The notes under the pieces: generated by a model
Databases searched by the model: none
The model's input: only the letters and a program-made list of their open reading frames with translations
What the model was told of the DNA's origin: nothing
From: Sulfurimonas sp.
Lineage (GTDB): Bacteria; Campylobacterota; Campylobacteria; Campylobacterales; Sulfurimonadaceae
Reading direction: 5' to 3'
NCBI RefSeq assembly: GCF_029027405.1
Contig: NZ_CP093396.1
Span: forward strand, 1,488,001-1,552,000
Length of the DNA: 64,000 nucleotides
Made by a program: the position numbers and the translations under genes
In this document: positions 27,414 to 37,104 of the stretch, piece after piece
Numbering within the stretch: position 1 is the first letter of the stretch
Layout: each line of letters starts with the position of its first letter

Positions 27414-27626
27414 CTAAACGCTATATTTCTTGAATTTTTCAAGCCAAATAGTATTAGATTCGATTAAATCTTCTTTTTGTTTTAGTAAAGAATCTATAAC
27501 ATTAATCAATGTACTTTCATCCATAAATTTTAATAATTCTGGATTTATATTAGTTGTATTTTCATCATCATAAGAATTTAGAAGATTTTGTATATCTTCT
27601 ATTAGTTGTGTTTTTTTCATATTCAT
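27414..27626 (-). CDS. Small helical protein of unknown function
   Basis: 70 residues, acidic and helical (LIEDIQNLLNSYDDE, STLINVIDSLLKQKEDLIES). No cysteine, signal or membrane segment. The start overlaps the end of the glucosaminidase gene by 4 bases, so it is translationally coupled to it and probably real. Not recognised. Confidence 0.65.
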   Translation of the reverse strand: MNMKKTQLIEDIQNLLNSYDDENTTNINPELLKFMDESTLINVIDSLLKQKEDLIESNTIWLEKFKKYSV

Positions 27627-28393
27627 CTATTTTTCCAAGCAGTATTAAAATCCATTGATTTAAAATAGATATCACTTGTCAATTCTACCAGTCCTACCTT
27701 TTTCATTATTAACTTTACTTTTTTAGGCCAAGTTTTCCTATAGTTAAAAGAGTGAGAATGTCCACCGATTCTTAAGATAAAATCTTGGTTTGTTTTTTTA
27801 GAAAATAAGATACTAACTCCTTTCTCTTTTACAAGTTTATCTAACCAAAGTCTAGTTTCTTTAAAAACTTTAATATTAGAATTGTCTGTTATCCATCTTG
27901 TCGCGAAATCATTAAGACATGCAATTGTTGCTTTTTTTCTTAAACCTTCATCATAAGTTAGCAATTCTAAATTATTTACTGTTCCTGCATACTTAGAAGG
28001 TCTATAATCTCTTTTTAAACTTTTTTCTCGTTGCTTCCATGCTAAATCATCTTTTAAATACTTTTTTATTTCTTTAGAATCAAAAATAACCATTTTTTTA
28101 GATTTAGAGTAGGGCAAGTATAAACTTGGTAATTCTTTATCTTTTTTGAACGCGCCTAAGCTTAATATATTTCCTGTTATTTGTGCTACATAACCACTAC
28201 CATAACCTGATTCTAATCCAGCCATTGCTAAGATTGCAGCTGGAGGTAAGTTGTATTTTATTGATATTTCTATTGCATCATTTGCATTATAAGCATAAAA
28301 TTGCTCTACATGGCTATATTTTCTAAAACTAAAGTCACTCGCATTTAACATAGTTGTCAATAAGCACACAATAGTAAGTATTTTAAAATTCAT
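27623..28393 (-). CDS. Bax/FlgJ-type glucosaminidase-domain protein
   Basis: 256 residues. Residues 1-18 are a signal peptide. The glucosaminidase/LT-like domain at about 38-185 includes LPPAAILAMAGLESGYGSGY with the catalytic Glu, then QITGNILSLGAF and RPSKYAGTVNNLELL. Likely cleaves peptidoglycan in the periplasm. The Bax family is the best match. Followed by the 70-residue gene with a 4-base overlap. Confidence 0.8.
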   Translation of the reverse strand: MNFKILTIVCLLTTMLNASDFSFRKYSHVEQFYAYNANDAIEISIKYNLPPAAILAMAGLESGYGSGYVAQITGNILSLGAFKKDKELPSLYLPYSKSKKMVIFDSKEIKKYLKDDLAWKQREKSLKRDYRPSKYAGTVNNLELLTYDEGLRKKATIACLNDFATRWITDNSNIKVFKETRLWLDKLVKEKGVSILFSKKTNQDFILRIGGHSHSFNYRKTWPKKVKLIMKKVGLVELTSDIYFKSMDFNTAWKNR

Positions 28394-28568
28394 ATATAAT
28401 TTCCTTGATTTATGTAGATGGTTAACATAATCTAAATTCTCTTGAAAAATAGTTCTAATGCTCTCGTGAAGAATTTAATTTAATATTAATTAGTATTTTC
28501 AGATACGGTTATAAGCCGTACTTGCCTTGCACCATGCCTATGTTGCGGTGTTTACTGTTGCAAAACGG

Positions 28569-29003
28569 TTACAATTCATCTCTTCTCTTCTTTTTTTTAG
28601 AATTTTTATCTTTTTGTTTGCATCTATTAGAACAAAATTTAGATTTACCTGTGCCTGTAAAAGATAATCCACATACAACACAAATTTTATTAAATTGATT
28701 TTTAGATGCCATAGGATTGTTGAAAAATTTCTCATTAAACAAATCGTCTAGTTGACTCATATAATTAGGAAGAATATCATTATCTTTTAAATTGTTCTTC
28801 CACAGCTCATTACTGATGTAAGTTATTAAGCAAAGGAATTTAGAATTGGTATCTATTTTCTGAAATCCTAAAGAAATATAATCATCCCCTATCTTCTGAG
28901 TTATTGGGAGAGTATCATCTTCTTCAATCTTTATGATGCTCACCTTTAAGTTTAGACACTTAGCATTTTTTTTAGTATAGTCTATTTTCCATTCAATTTT
29001 CAT
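28569..29003 (-). CDS. Zinc-ribbon protein of unknown function
   Basis: 144 residues. The C terminus holds a zinc ribbon, CVVCGLSF...KSKFCSNRCKQKD (C-x2-C, then C-x3-C), followed by a very basic tail (KDKNSKKKKRRDEL). The first 100 residues show no recognised domain. Isolated gene between the glucosaminidase and rnpB. Its stop codon lies in a 14-base sequence, AAACGGTTACAATT, that recurs 596 bases away at 29159-29172, so this gene is bracketed by a short direct repeat. Confidence 0.65.
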   Translation of the reverse strand: MKIEWKIDYTKKNAKCLNLKVSIIKIEEDDTLPITQKIGDDYISLGFQKIDTNSKFLCLITYISNELWKNNLKDNDILPNYMSQLDDLFNEKFFNNPMASKNQFNKICVVCGLSFTGTGKSKFCSNRCKQKDKNSKKKKRRDEL

Positions 29004-29209
29004 GATTCCCCTTTATTTTTCTTCAATATGAAGAGTAAAATCTCTTTTTGTAGATTTGCAGTTGTAAATAAAATATTCTTTGTTAGAGCTGATTTTATTA
29101 AGTTGTTCTCAATTGCATTAATAGTGTAATTGAGTATAAAAATATTAATTTAGGGACTAAACGGTTACAATTAAAAATAAAAAACCTAAAATAGGCTATT
29201 GTAAAAATT
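29004..29209 (-). other. Intergenic stretch between rnpB and the zinc-ribbon gene, with hairpins
   Basis: No gene seen. A hairpin at 29108-29134 (CTCAATTGCA / TGTAATTGAG, one G-T) may end transcription. Just past the rnpB 3' end the minus strand reads a short stem CCTA-TTTT-AGG followed by TTTTTTATTTTT (29177-29196), a weak Rho-independent terminator for rnpB. The second copy of AAACGGTTACAATT is at 29159-29172. Confidence 0.45.
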
Positions 29210-29577
29210 GGGTATAGCTTATAAGCCGAGTTTTGTTTTCTAAAGAAACATTTTTGCAAAACAAAAAGCGGTCTCCTTGTTTTGATAGCATTAATCTACA
29301 ATACTATTTACATAGTATCTCTAGCGAAGCAGTAGCATTTATAAGACGCTGACCATCTACTTCTTGCTGCCATGTTGGGTTTTCAAGCTCTTCATGTTGC
29401 CATAGAGACTGGTGGTCTCTTACACCACCTTTTCACCTTTATTATCCAAATAGATAAAAGTATATTTTCTGTTGCACTTTCCCTCGTATTACTACGGCCA
29501 TTCGTTAAATGGAACACTGTCTTATAGCAGCTCGGACTTTCCTCTTGCCTAAAACAAGTATCTATCCACTATACCTA
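29210..29577 (-). ncRNA. rnpB: RNase P RNA
   Basis: About 368 bases on the minus strand. The universally conserved P4 strand GAGGAAAGTCCGAGC lies near the 5' end (29530-29544). Further bacterial type A marks are AGTGCAACAGAAA and the 3' CTCGGCTTATAAGCTATAC. The 5' GGTATAG and 3' CTATACC form helix P1, which sets the ends to within a few bases. It processes tRNA 5' ends. The upstream region is shared with the divergent TetR operator array. Confidence 0.95.
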
Positions 29578-29621
29578 TGAAATACTACTAAAAAGTTCCT
29601 TTATATTAGTTTTGACTACAT

Positions 29622-29729
29622 GAACTATTGTTCTTTTTAGAGATACAACAAATGAACAACTGTTCTTTTAGTCATAAGCATATATTAACATCTGTTCATG
29701 TATAATATACTTAAAGTTAACACTTGTTC
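29622..29729 (+). promoter_or_regulatory. Four phased TetR-type operators
   Basis: Four copies of a palindromic 12-mer with consensus GAACAnnTGTTC: 29622-29633 GAACTATTGTTC, 29654-29665 GAACAACTGTTC, 29686-29697 TAACATCTGTTC, 29718-29729 TAACACTTGTTC. Starts are exactly 32 bases apart, about three helical turns, so bound dimers would lie on one face of the DNA. The sequences between the cores are not alike, so this is not a simple tandem duplication. Sites 3 and 4 bracket the tetR -10 box. Very probably the autoregulatory sites of the adjacent TetR protein; an effect on divergent rnpB is possible. Confidence 0.85.
29701..29706 (+). promoter_or_regulatory. Probable -10 box of the tetR promoter
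   Basis: Perfect TATAAT, 45 bases before the tetR ATG, placed between operators 3 and 4. A start point near 29712-29713 would put operator 4 just downstream of it. Occupation of either site should block transcription. Confidence 0.6.
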
Positions 29730-29750
29730 ATTTTAAAAATAAGGCTTATT

Positions 29751-30368
29751 ATGACCGAAGACAAAGCGCAAAACAAAAGAAATGGCACAAAACAAAAGAT
29801 ACTTAAAGTATCCACTACCCTATTCTCAGAATTAGGATACAAGGGTACTAGCATTAGGAAAATTGCTAGGAATGTAGGAATAAGAGAGAGTGCTATCTAT
29901 AATCATTATAGGAGTAAGGAAGATATATTCTTAGATGTTGCAAAAGATATTTTTAGTTCACCCTTCTCTACTCAAAACTCTGATATTAAAGAAGAAGCAC
30001 TGAAAGGAAAAAGTTTTGTACAAAACTTTACAATGCAGTACAAGCTGCTTTCTTTTGATAAGAGCAGCGAAAAAATGTTTAGGCTACTCATGATAGAGCT
30101 TTTTCAAAACAAAGAGCTTAGAGAGCAGTTTATGAGTGAGTTTCATGCAAAGAATATAAAGATGTTATCTGAAGCTTTTTTTATAATGATGCAGAACTCT
30201 ATTATTAAATCTCAAGACCCAATGATGATTTCTTATGAATTTTTATCAACACTCTTTTACATAAGATTACAAATAACCTTAATGAAATTTGACAATGATT
30301 CTACCACTGCCATATCTACTATATTTGAAAAGCATGTTGAGTTTTTCTGGGAAAGTATAAAAATATAA
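29751..30368 (+). CDS. TetR/AcrR-family transcriptional regulator
   Basis: 205 residues from the ATG at 29751, preceded by AAGG; an upstream TTG at 29724 lies inside an operator and is unlikely. The N-terminal HTH at about 15-62 reads STTLFSELGYKGTSIRKIAR, then VGIRESAIYNHYRSKEDIF. The C-terminal ligand domain is helical and not diagnostic. Stands alone: rnpB is divergent, the oor operon convergent. Target genes other than itself are probably elsewhere. Four operator copies upstream indicate strong autoregulation. Confidence 0.92.
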   Translation: MTEDKAQNKRNGTKQKILKVSTTLFSELGYKGTSIRKIARNVGIRESAIYNHYRSKEDIFLDVAKDIFSSPFSTQNSDIKEEALKGKSFVQNFTMQYKLLSFDKSSEKMFRLLMIELFQNKELREQFMSEFHAKNIKMLSEAFFIMMQNSIIKSQDPMMISYEFLSTLFYIRLQITLMKFDNDSTTAISTIFEKHVEFFWESIKI

Positions 30369-30393
30369 TACTAATTAATATTAGCATATCTCA

Positions 30394-30425
30394 TAAAAAA
30401 AGGTAATCAAATGAATGATTACCTT
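30394..30425 (-). terminator. Rho-independent terminator of the oor/suc cluster
   Basis: Perfect 10-bp stem AAGGTAATCA / TGATTACCTT with a six-base loop (30400-30425). On the minus strand it is followed directly by a run of seven T. It lies 13 bases after the oorC stop and ends the long minus-strand metabolic cluster. The A-rich left side makes it weaker for tetR coming from the other direction. Confidence 0.9.
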
Positions 30426-30438
30426 AAGAGTTAGTTAT

Positions 30439-30993
30439 TTAAGCCATAGCTTTTTTAGCATAACTTTCGCCAAGTTCATAAGCTTTTTTATTTACTTCAT
30501 GAACTTTAGCTGGTACTTTAGAAAGCATTGTATCAATTAAAACAGTTTTATCAAGAGCGTTCATCATCGTGTTTGCAATCGCAAGAGCAACTACAGACTG
30601 AGTAATTACATTTCCAACCTCTTCTTTTGCAATTGTAATAATAGGAATCTCATGAATATCCCATATTTTTCTATCTTCATCAGTTGGCTTAACAAGGTTA
30701 GGGTCAACAACGATTGTTCCACCTGGTTTAACACCATCTTTAAAAGAATCATAACTTACTTGAGCAACTGAAAGCATAAAACCTATTTCACCATCATTTG
30801 CATATGGATAATAAATTTCTTCATCATCAAGTTGAATATCAACAACAGTTGGTCCACCGCGAACTTGTGATGTGTATGTAGCAGTTTTCAATCCATTACC
30901 ACCAGCTTTAATCTTTGCAGCAGCAAAAATTTCTCCAGCAAGAAGAACACCTTGTCCGCCAACACCTGTAAATCTCATTAAAGTTCTAGACAT
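30439..30993 (-). CDS. oorC: 2-oxoglutarate:acceptor oxidoreductase, gamma subunit
   Basis: 184 residues, the gamma domain of 2-oxoacid:ferredoxin oxidoreductases. Marks: FTGVGGQGVLLAGEIFA, TYTSQVRGGPTVVDIQLDDE and NVITQSVVALAIANTM. Last gene of oorDABC; 9 bases after oorB. The complex interconverts 2-oxoglutarate plus CoA with succinyl-CoA and CO2 using low-potential electrons. In a reductive TCA cycle it runs as 2-oxoglutarate synthase. Confidence 0.94.
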   Translation of the reverse strand: MSRTLMRFTGVGGQGVLLAGEIFAAAKIKAGGNGLKTATYTSQVRGGPTVVDIQLDDEEIYYPYANDGEIGFMLSVAQVSYDSFKDGVKPGGTIVVDPNLVKPTDEDRKIWDIHEIPIITIAKEEVGNVITQSVVALAIANTMMNALDKTVLIDTMLSKVPAKVHEVNKKAYELGESYAKKAMA

Positions 30994-31002
30994 TGTATCT
31001 CC

Positions 31003-31860
31003 TTATATCTTTTTCGCAAAGTCATCTTGAGTGATTTTCTTTCTTTCACCCTGATGTACTTTTTGAATTTCTGCATACATGTCACAATATTCATCAGCAT
31101 CTTTGTCTTCGTGTAAGATGCCAAGTGGTAATAAGTTAACCTGCTCTTCTGTGCTTAATACATCAAATTTCTTTTTAGCAAGAGAAATACTTTTGATCCA
31201 ATCAAGATTTTCCATAGCAGAAACCATTTTATTTTTTCTACCTAGGTTGATATGACAGTTTGAAAGTACTTCCGCAACTGAAAAGCCTTTATGCTCCATA
31301 GCTTTAATAAACATTTTTTCAAGTTTCTTAGGCTCTATCATAGTTTCTCTAGCAACAAAAGAAGCTCCAGAAGCTATAGCAAGCTTACATGTGTCAAAAG
31401 TTGGATCAATATTACCAGCTTTTTGAGTTACAGTCCACATACCCTTAGGTGTGGTAGGGGAAGTTTGTGAGTTTGTTAAACCATAAATAAAGTTATTAAT
31501 AATGATAAAAGTAATATCTATATTTCTTCTACAACCATGAATTGTATGATTACCACCAATAGCAAGAGCATCTCCATCACCAGCAACACAAATAACTTTT
31601 TTAGTTGGGTTAGCTAACTTAACACCTGTTGCATAAGCAACTGTTCTACCGTGAGTTGTATGAACTGTATTGAAATCAACATAAGAAGAAAATCTTCCTG
31701 AACATCCAATTCCTGAAACTAGACAAATATCATCTTGCTTCCAACCTAATTTTTCAACAGCTCTTACGAATGACTTTAGAATAACACCATCGCCACAACC
31801 CCAACACCATAGTGTTGGCATTTTTTGAAGTCTTAAATATTTTTCATAATTAAATGCCAT
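31003..31860 (-). CDS. oorB: 2-oxoglutarate:acceptor oxidoreductase, beta (TPP) subunit
   Basis: 285 residues. The thiamine diphosphate motif is VAGDGDALAIGGNHTIHGCR with the following NNFIYGLTNSQTSPTT. Cysteines CWGCGDG near the N terminus and the GIGCSGR motif are typical of KorB/OorB and help hold an Fe-S cluster. It is one base from oorA and 9 from oorC. Confidence 0.95.
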   Translation of the reverse strand: MAFNYEKYLRLQKMPTLWCWGCGDGVILKSFVRAVEKLGWKQDDICLVSGIGCSGRFSSYVDFNTVHTTHGRTVAYATGVKLANPTKKVICVAGDGDALAIGGNHTIHGCRRNIDITFIIINNFIYGLTNSQTSPTTPKGMWTVTQKAGNIDPTFDTCKLAIASGASFVARETMIEPKKLEKMFIKAMEHKGFSVAEVLSNCHINLGRKNKMVSAMENLDWIKSISLAKKKFDVLSTEEQVNLLPLGILHEDKDADEYCDMYAEIQKVHQGERKKITQDDFAKKI

Positions 31861-31861
31861 C

Positions 31862-32992
31862 TTATAACTCCTTTACTTTATTTACAATCTCATAAGGAGA
31901 TATTGGTCTACCATTAACTTTAAATAAACCATCTATGTCTAATCTAGATGTAGCACGCTGTACTTCATCTCGATATTGACCAATATTAAGTTCTACAACT
32001 AAAACTTTTTTAATTTTATTTGCATACTCTCTCATCTTATTAGCTGGAGAAGGCCATAAAGTAATTGGTCTAAATAAACCTGCTTTTATACCATCTTTTC
32101 TTAAGTGGCGAATTGCTTCTTTAGCAGCCAGTGAAACTGAACCATATGCAATAATCATAATTTCAGCATCAGACATTTCAAACTCTTCATAAGACTCAAT
32201 TTCATCTTTATGAAGCTCTACTTTATCTTCTAATCTTTGAATTAGTTTTCTACAAGTTTCAATTTCTTCTGTTGGAAAACCATTTTTATCATGGTGCAGA
32301 CCTGTAAAGTGATATCTATAACCTTCAAACATAGGGTTAAGAACAGCAGGCTCATCATGTTCACACTCATATGGAAAGTACTCTTCAGCAGGTCCATCAA
32401 ATCTTTTTCGTGGAACAATTCCAGCTTCAACCTCTTCTAAAGTAGGGATAACTGCTTTTCCATGCATGTGACCAATAGTTTCATCTAAAAGTACAAATAC
32501 TGGTTGCATAAATCTGTCTGCAAGATTAAATGCTCTAACAGTTTCTGTGTAACATTCTTCTAAACTACCTGCGCATAAAGTAATTGATTTATAATCACCA
32601 TGAGATGGGTTCTTTGCTTGAGCTACATCTCCTTGAGAAACACGAGTTGGAAGACCAGTAGATGGACCACCACGCATAACATTAATACAAACTAAAGGCA
32701 CTTCTGCCATTTGAGCAAGACCTAGGTTTTCAGCTTTAAGTGAGATACCAGGACCAGATGTCGCAGTAAGTGTTCTTACTCCACTCATTCCAGCACCAAT
32801 AACAGCACAAATTCCAGCTATTTCATCTTCCATTTGGATTGAAACACCACCTTTTTTTGGTAAAAGATCAGAACATACATGCATAATTTCACTTGATGGT
32901 GTCAATGGATAACCACCAAAAAACATACAACCAGCGTCAATAGCAGCTTCTGCAGCTAATTCGTTTCCATTTCCTATAACTTCTCTTGACAT
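31862..32992 (-). CDS. oorA: 2-oxoglutarate:acceptor oxidoreductase, alpha subunit
   Basis: 376 residues. The N-terminal pyrimidine-binding-like domain has GNELAAEAAIDAGCMFFGGY and TATSGPGISLKAENLGLA, with substrate-related GGPSTGLPTRVSQGD; the C-terminal half carries the transketolase-C-like fold (MIIAYGSVSLAAKEAIRHL). Its ATG overlaps the oorD stop by one base. Size and lack of a fused gamma domain place it with OorA of Campylobacter and Helicobacter. Confidence 0.95.
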   Translation of the reverse strand: MSREVIGNGNELAAEAAIDAGCMFFGGYPLTPSSEIMHVCSDLLPKKGGVSIQMEDEIAGICAVIGAGMSGVRTLTATSGPGISLKAENLGLAQMAEVPLVCINVMRGGPSTGLPTRVSQGDVAQAKNPSHGDYKSITLCAGSLEECYTETVRAFNLADRFMQPVFVLLDETIGHMHGKAVIPTLEEVEAGIVPRKRFDGPAEEYFPYECEHDEPAVLNPMFEGYRYHFTGLHHDKNGFPTEEIETCRKLIQRLEDKVELHKDEIESYEEFEMSDAEIMIIAYGSVSLAAKEAIRHLRKDGIKAGLFRPITLWPSPANKMREYANKIKKVLVVELNIGQYRDEVQRATSRLDIDGLFKVNGRPISPYEIVNKVKEL

Positions 32993-33339
32993 TATCTTGC
33001 CCCCTGCTCTATTGAATAGTAGTTGTTTGCTTTTATAGCTTCTTGACGAGTTTTTGCTTCATCAGTAAGTTTTGCAAAGCTTAAACCAACTTCTTTTAAA
33101 TCTTTTCTATCTGCTACATATATAGCGAAATCAGGACATGATAATTCACACTCAGAACAGCCAATACAAGCTTCTGGATGCTCAATAGAAATCATTGCTC
33201 CTAGTGTTGAAGATATTTCATATCGCATTGCAAGTACGCCAGATGGGCATACAGAAACACAAATATCACACGCTTTACAATTGCTAGTGTTTACCCATAC
33301 CGGTTGATCACCAGGATTTACAGTCTTAAAAGTTCCCAT
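32992..33339 (-). CDS. oorD: 2-oxoglutarate:acceptor oxidoreductase, delta (ferredoxin) subunit
   Basis: 115 residues, a 2[4Fe-4S] ferredoxin-like subunit. The two cluster motifs are CKACDICVSVCPSG and CIGCSECELSCPDF. It passes electrons between the OorAB core and soluble ferredoxin or another carrier. AGGAGAA ribosome site before the ATG. First gene of oorDABC; 130 bases separate it from sucD upstream, enough for its own promoter (a TATTAT-like -10 is visible). Confidence 0.93.
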   Translation of the reverse strand: MGTFKTVNPGDQPVWVNTSNCKACDICVSVCPSGVLAMRYEISSTLGAMISIEHPEACIGCSECELSCPDFAIYVADRKDLKEVGLSFAKLTDEAKTRQEAIKANNYYSIEQGAR

Positions 33340-33469
33340 TTATTCTCCTATAATATTTAATACAAATTATATTTGTACACCACTCTTCGTAATTCAAAGA
33401 GTAGCTAAGTTTTAATAAGTTTATCCTAAAACAGACTAGTTATTTATATAAATGTTATTATTCATCATA

Positions 33470-34348
33470 CTAGCTTATTTTAGACATAACCTCTGCTATT
33501 GCTTTCCCAATATCAGCAGGAGAAACAACAACTTTAACACCAGCAGCTTCAAGTGCGTCCATCTTTTCTTTTGCAGTACCAGCAGAACCAGAAACGATTG
33601 CTCCAGCGTGACCCATAGTTTTACCTTTTGGTGCAGTTTGACCAGCAATAAAAGCAACTACAGGTTTAGTGATTTGTTCTTTGATTAACTTGGCAGCTTG
33701 AATCTCAAGATCTCCACCAATCTCACCAATCATAACAATTGCTTTTGTGTCTGGATCTGCTTCAAACATTGGTAAAAGTTGGTTGTATGAAAGACCAATA
33801 ATTGGATCCCCTCCAATACCAACAGCAGTAGTAATTCCAAAACCTTCATTACAAACTTGATTTGCACCTTCATAAGTTAATGTACCTGATTTAGAAATCA
33901 GACCAACACTACCTTTTTTGAAAACCATACCAGGCATAATTCCAATTTTACACTCCTCAGCAGTAATAACACCCGGACAATTTGGTCCAATAGTCATCAT
34001 GCCATGCTTAGTTGCATGAGCTTTAGCCGCTTGCATATCTTTAACTGGTGCACCTTCAGTAATAATTACCGCAAGTTCAATTCCAGCTTCTGCAGCTTCC
34101 ATTACAGCGTCACCAACAAATGCAGGTGGAACAAATATCATAGAAACAGTAGCACCAGTTGTAGAAACAGCTTCAGAAACTGTATTAAAAACTGGTTTGT
34201 CTAAATGCTCTTGACCACCCTTGTTTGGTGTAACACCACCAACAATTTTAGTACCATAGTCTAAACATTGTTCAGCATGAAAAGTACCCTCTTTACCTGT
34301 AAAACCTTGAACGATTACTTTTGTATCTTTATTTACTAAAATTGACAT
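33470..34348 (-). CDS. sucD: Succinyl-CoA synthetase, alpha subunit
   Basis: 292 residues, normal for SucD. CoA-binding N terminus [15 protein letters not shown]; the phosphorylated histidine is in [12 protein letters not shown]. With SucC it interconverts succinyl-CoA, ADP and phosphate with succinate, CoA and ATP. Overlaps sucC by one base. In transcription order it lies between sucC and the oor genes. Confidence 0.97.
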   Translation of the reverse strand: MSILVNKDTKVIVQGFTGKEGTFHAEQCLDYGTKIVGGVTPNKGGQEHLDKPVFNTVSEAVSTTGATVSMIFVPPAFVGDAVMEAAEAGIELAVIITEGAPVKDMQAAKAHATKHGMMTIGPNCPGVITAEECKIGIMPGMVFKKGSVGLISKSGTLTYEGANQVCNEGFGITTAVGIGGDPIIGLSYNQLLPMFEADPDTKAIVMIGEIGGDLEIQAAKLIKEQITKPVVAFIAGQTAPKGKTMGHAGAIVSGSAGTAKEKMDALEAAGVKVVVSPADIGKAIAEVMSKIS

Positions 34349-35520
34349 TAGTTTCCTTTTGCAGCTGCAATAGCTTTAGCTGCGCCATCACCTAAATCAT
34401 TACCAACAATTAAGTTTGCAATGTTAGCATTTTTAAGAATCTCTGCAGCTTCTGGTGCATTTGTTCCATCTAGTCTAACAATAACAGGAACTCTAACATC
34501 TGTTATTTTAGTAGCTTCAATAATACCATTTGCAATACGGTCACAACGAACAATACCACCAAAAATATTAACAAAAATAGCTTTTACATTTTGGTTTTTA
34601 AGAATTATCTCAAAACCTTTTGCAACTGTTTCAGCATTAGCTTTTCCACCAACATCTAAAAAGTTAGCTGGAGTTCCACCCATATAGTTAATAGTATCCA
34701 TAGTACCCATCGCAAGACCAGCACCATTTACCATACAACCAATTTCACCATCTAGTGCAACATAAGAAAGACCATATTTAGCAGCTTCTAATTCATCTGC
34801 ATCTTCTTCAGTTAAATCTCTCATTGCTTCAATTTCTGGTTGACGACCAAGAGCAGAGTTATCAAAGCCCATTTTTCCATCTAGTGCAATAAATTCACCT
34901 GTGCCCGTTTTTACAAGAGGATTGATTTCAATCATCTCTGCATCGTTTTCCATATAAAGCTTAAATAATTTTTTTGCAAAAGTAATGATATTTTTTTGTT
35001 CACCTTTATCTGTGATACCTAAACCAAAAGCTAGTTCACGACCGTGAAAACCTTGAAAACCTATTGCTGGATCAACAGGTACTGTAATGATTTTTTCAGG
35101 AGTGTTTTCAGCAACATCCTCAATATTCATTCCACCTTCAGTAGAAGCCATAATTAAAGGCATTTCTAATTTTCTATCAAGAACAACGGAAAGATATAAT
35201 TCTTCTTTAATATCTGCGCCATCTTCGATGTAAAGCTTTTGAACAAGTTTACCTTCAGCAGTTGTTTGGTGAGTAACCAAAGTCATACCTAAGATTTCAT
35301 CAGCAAGTTCTCTTACTTCATCAATAGACTTAGCAAGCTTAACACCACCGCCAAGACCACGACCACCTGCATGAATTTGAGCTTTAACAACCCAAACAGG
35401 ACCACCTAATTCTTTTGCAGCTTCTACTGCAGCATCAACGCTCTCTACCATTATACCTTTAGGTACAGGTACGCCATACTTAGCAAAAACTTGTTTTGCT
35501 TGATATTCATGTATATTCAT
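34348..35520 (-). CDS. sucC: Succinyl-CoA synthetase, beta subunit
   Basis: 390 residues. N-terminal ATP-grasp fold begins [20 protein letters not shown], with [19 protein letters not shown] as nucleotide and metal contact region. C-terminal [19 protein letters not shown] is the power-helix segment typical of ADP/GDP-forming SucC. 24 bases after fumC. Complete. Confidence 0.97.
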   Translation of the reverse strand: MNIHEYQAKQVFAKYGVPVPKGIMVESVDAAVEAAKELGGPVWVVKAQIHAGGRGLGGGVKLAKSIDEVRELADEILGMTLVTHQTTAEGKLVQKLYIEDGADIKEELYLSVVLDRKLEMPLIMASTEGGMNIEDVAENTPEKIITVPVDPAIGFQGFHGRELAFGLGITDKGEQKNIITFAKKLFKLYMENDAEMIEINPLVKTGTGEFIALDGKMGFDNSALGRQPEIEAMRDLTEEDADELEAAKYGLSYVALDGEIGCMVNGAGLAMGTMDTINYMGGTPANFLDVGGKANAETVAKGFEIILKNQNVKAIFVNIFGGIVRCDRIANGIIEATKITDVRVPVIVRLDGTNAPEAAEILKNANIANLIVGNDLGDGAAKAIAAAKGN

Positions 35521-35544
35521 CTATTCTCCTTGTTTTTAAATGGG

Positions 35545-36936
35545 TTAAGCACTTGGTGCAATCATATTTTCTGGTATAACATACTTGTCAAATTCTTCAG
35601 CAGTTAATAAACCTAGGTCTATTGCTGTTTCTTTTAAAGTAGAGCTATTAGCATGAGCTGTTTTTGCAATTTTTGCCGCATTATCATAACCGATATGAGG
35701 ATTTAAAGCAGTAACTAGCATTAATGAGTTGTGAAGATAAAAATCAATCTTATCAGCAACAGGCTCTAAACCAACAGCACAATGGTCATTAAAACTAACA
35801 ATACTGTCAGCTAATAAACGACAACTTTGTAAATAGTTTAATGCGATTACAGGCTTGTAAACATTAAGTTCAAAGTTACCTTGAGAAGCACCCATAGAAA
35901 TTGCTACATCATTACCAAAAACTTGACATGTAACCATAGTTACAGCTTCAGCTTGAGTTGGATTAACTTTACCTGGCATGATTGAACTTCCTGGCTCATT
36001 TGCTGGAATTTCTATTTCGCCAATTCCACAACGAGGACCAGATGCTAACCATCTTACATCATTAGCAATTTTCATCATATCAGCAGCTAAAGCTTTTAGC
36101 GCTCCATGAGAATATACTAATGCATCATGAGAAGTTAAAGCATGAAACTTATTTGGAGCAGTGATAAAATCATGTCCTGTAAGTTCAGTTAATTTATCTG
36201 CAACTCTTTTTCCAAGTTCTGGGTGTGCATTAAGTCCTGTTCCAACAGCTGTTCCGCCTAAAGCTAGTTCACGAACTGCTTCAAGAGAATCTGTAGCCAT
36301 TTTTTCACATTTATTTAGCATCTCTACCCAGCCAGATATCTCTTGACCTAGTGTAATTGGAGTAGCATCCTGAAGATGTGTACGACCAATTTTAACAACA
36401 GATTCAAATTCAGCTGATTTACTTGCCAAAGTTGCTTTTAACTTAGCGATTGCAGGTAAAACTTGTGTTTCTACTGCGATAATTGCTGCTACATGTAAAG
36501 CTGTTGGATAAGTATCATTTGAAGATTGAGATTTATTTACATCATCATTAGGGTGTACAAGTTTTTCTGTTCTAAAATCACCACCCAATATTTCAGTTGC
36601 ACGATTTGCTAAAACTTCATTATTATTCATGTTTGATTGCGTACCAGAACCTGTCTGCCATACAACTAATGGATAATTTGCATCTAGTTTACCAGCTAAC
36701 ATATCATCTGCCGCAGATGCAATAGCATCAGCTTTTTTAGCATCTAGCTTGCCTAAGTCTTTATTTACTATAGCAACAGCTTTTTTAAGAAATGAAAATG
36801 CTCTTGTAATTTCATACGGCATAGTTTCTTCACCGATAGCAAAGTTCTGTATACTTCTTTGAGTTTGTGCTGCCCAATAAGCATCTATTGGAACCTCAAT
36901 TTCACCCATAGTATCTTTTTCAATACGTGTACTCAC
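35545..36936 (-). CDS. fumC: Class II fumarate hydratase
   Basis: 463 residues from a GTG at 36936 that has AAGGAG seven bases upstream; an ATG at 36966 would give an odd ten-residue leader and place the ribosome site inside the gene. The family signature is [13 protein letters not shown]. Other marks are [14 protein letters not shown] and [14 protein letters not shown]. It is the iron-free fumarase reversibly hydrating fumarate to malate. Sits between the fused ETF gene and sucCD. Confidence 0.95.
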   Translation of the reverse strand: MSTRIEKDTMGEIEVPIDAYWAAQTQRSIQNFAIGEETMPYEITRAFSFLKKAVAIVNKDLGKLDAKKADAIASAADDMLAGKLDANYPLVVWQTGSGTQSNMNNNEVLANRATEILGGDFRTEKLVHPNDDVNKSQSSNDTYPTALHVAAIIAVETQVLPAIAKLKATLASKSAEFESVVKIGRTHLQDATPITLGQEISGWVEMLNKCEKMATDSLEAVRELALGGTAVGTGLNAHPELGKRVADKLTELTGHDFITAPNKFHALTSHDALVYSHGALKALAADMMKIANDVRWLASGPRCGIGEIEIPANEPGSSIMPGKVNPTQAEAVTMVTCQVFGNDVAISMGASQGNFELNVYKPVIALNYLQSCRLLADSIVSFNDHCAVGLEPVADKIDFYLHNSLMLVTALNPHIGYDNAAKIAKTAHANSSTLKETAIDLGLLTAEEFDKYVIPENMIAPSA

Positions 36937-37104
36937 AGTTAATCTCCTTTTTGATAAAATTATCATAAAATAAATTCTAAAATTTTACTTCTAAATAGTA
37001 TTCGAATTATTCTATCACTCTTTTTATAATTCTACTCATTTTTTTTATCTATTTTTAAAGATAAACAAAAATGTGTAGTTTTTACTCAATAAAATTTTAT
37101 TCTT

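Noticed and set aside
28538-28735. 65-residue minus-strand frame inside the zinc-ribbon gene
   Set aside because: It lies in a different frame across the zinc ribbon, has no ribosome site, and the other frame carries the CxxC motifs.
29622-29746. CRISPR-like array upstream of tetR (four repeats with 32-bp period)
   Set aside because: The repeated part is only 12 bases and palindromic, it varies between copies, spacers are 20 bases, and there are no cas genes. Operators explain it better.
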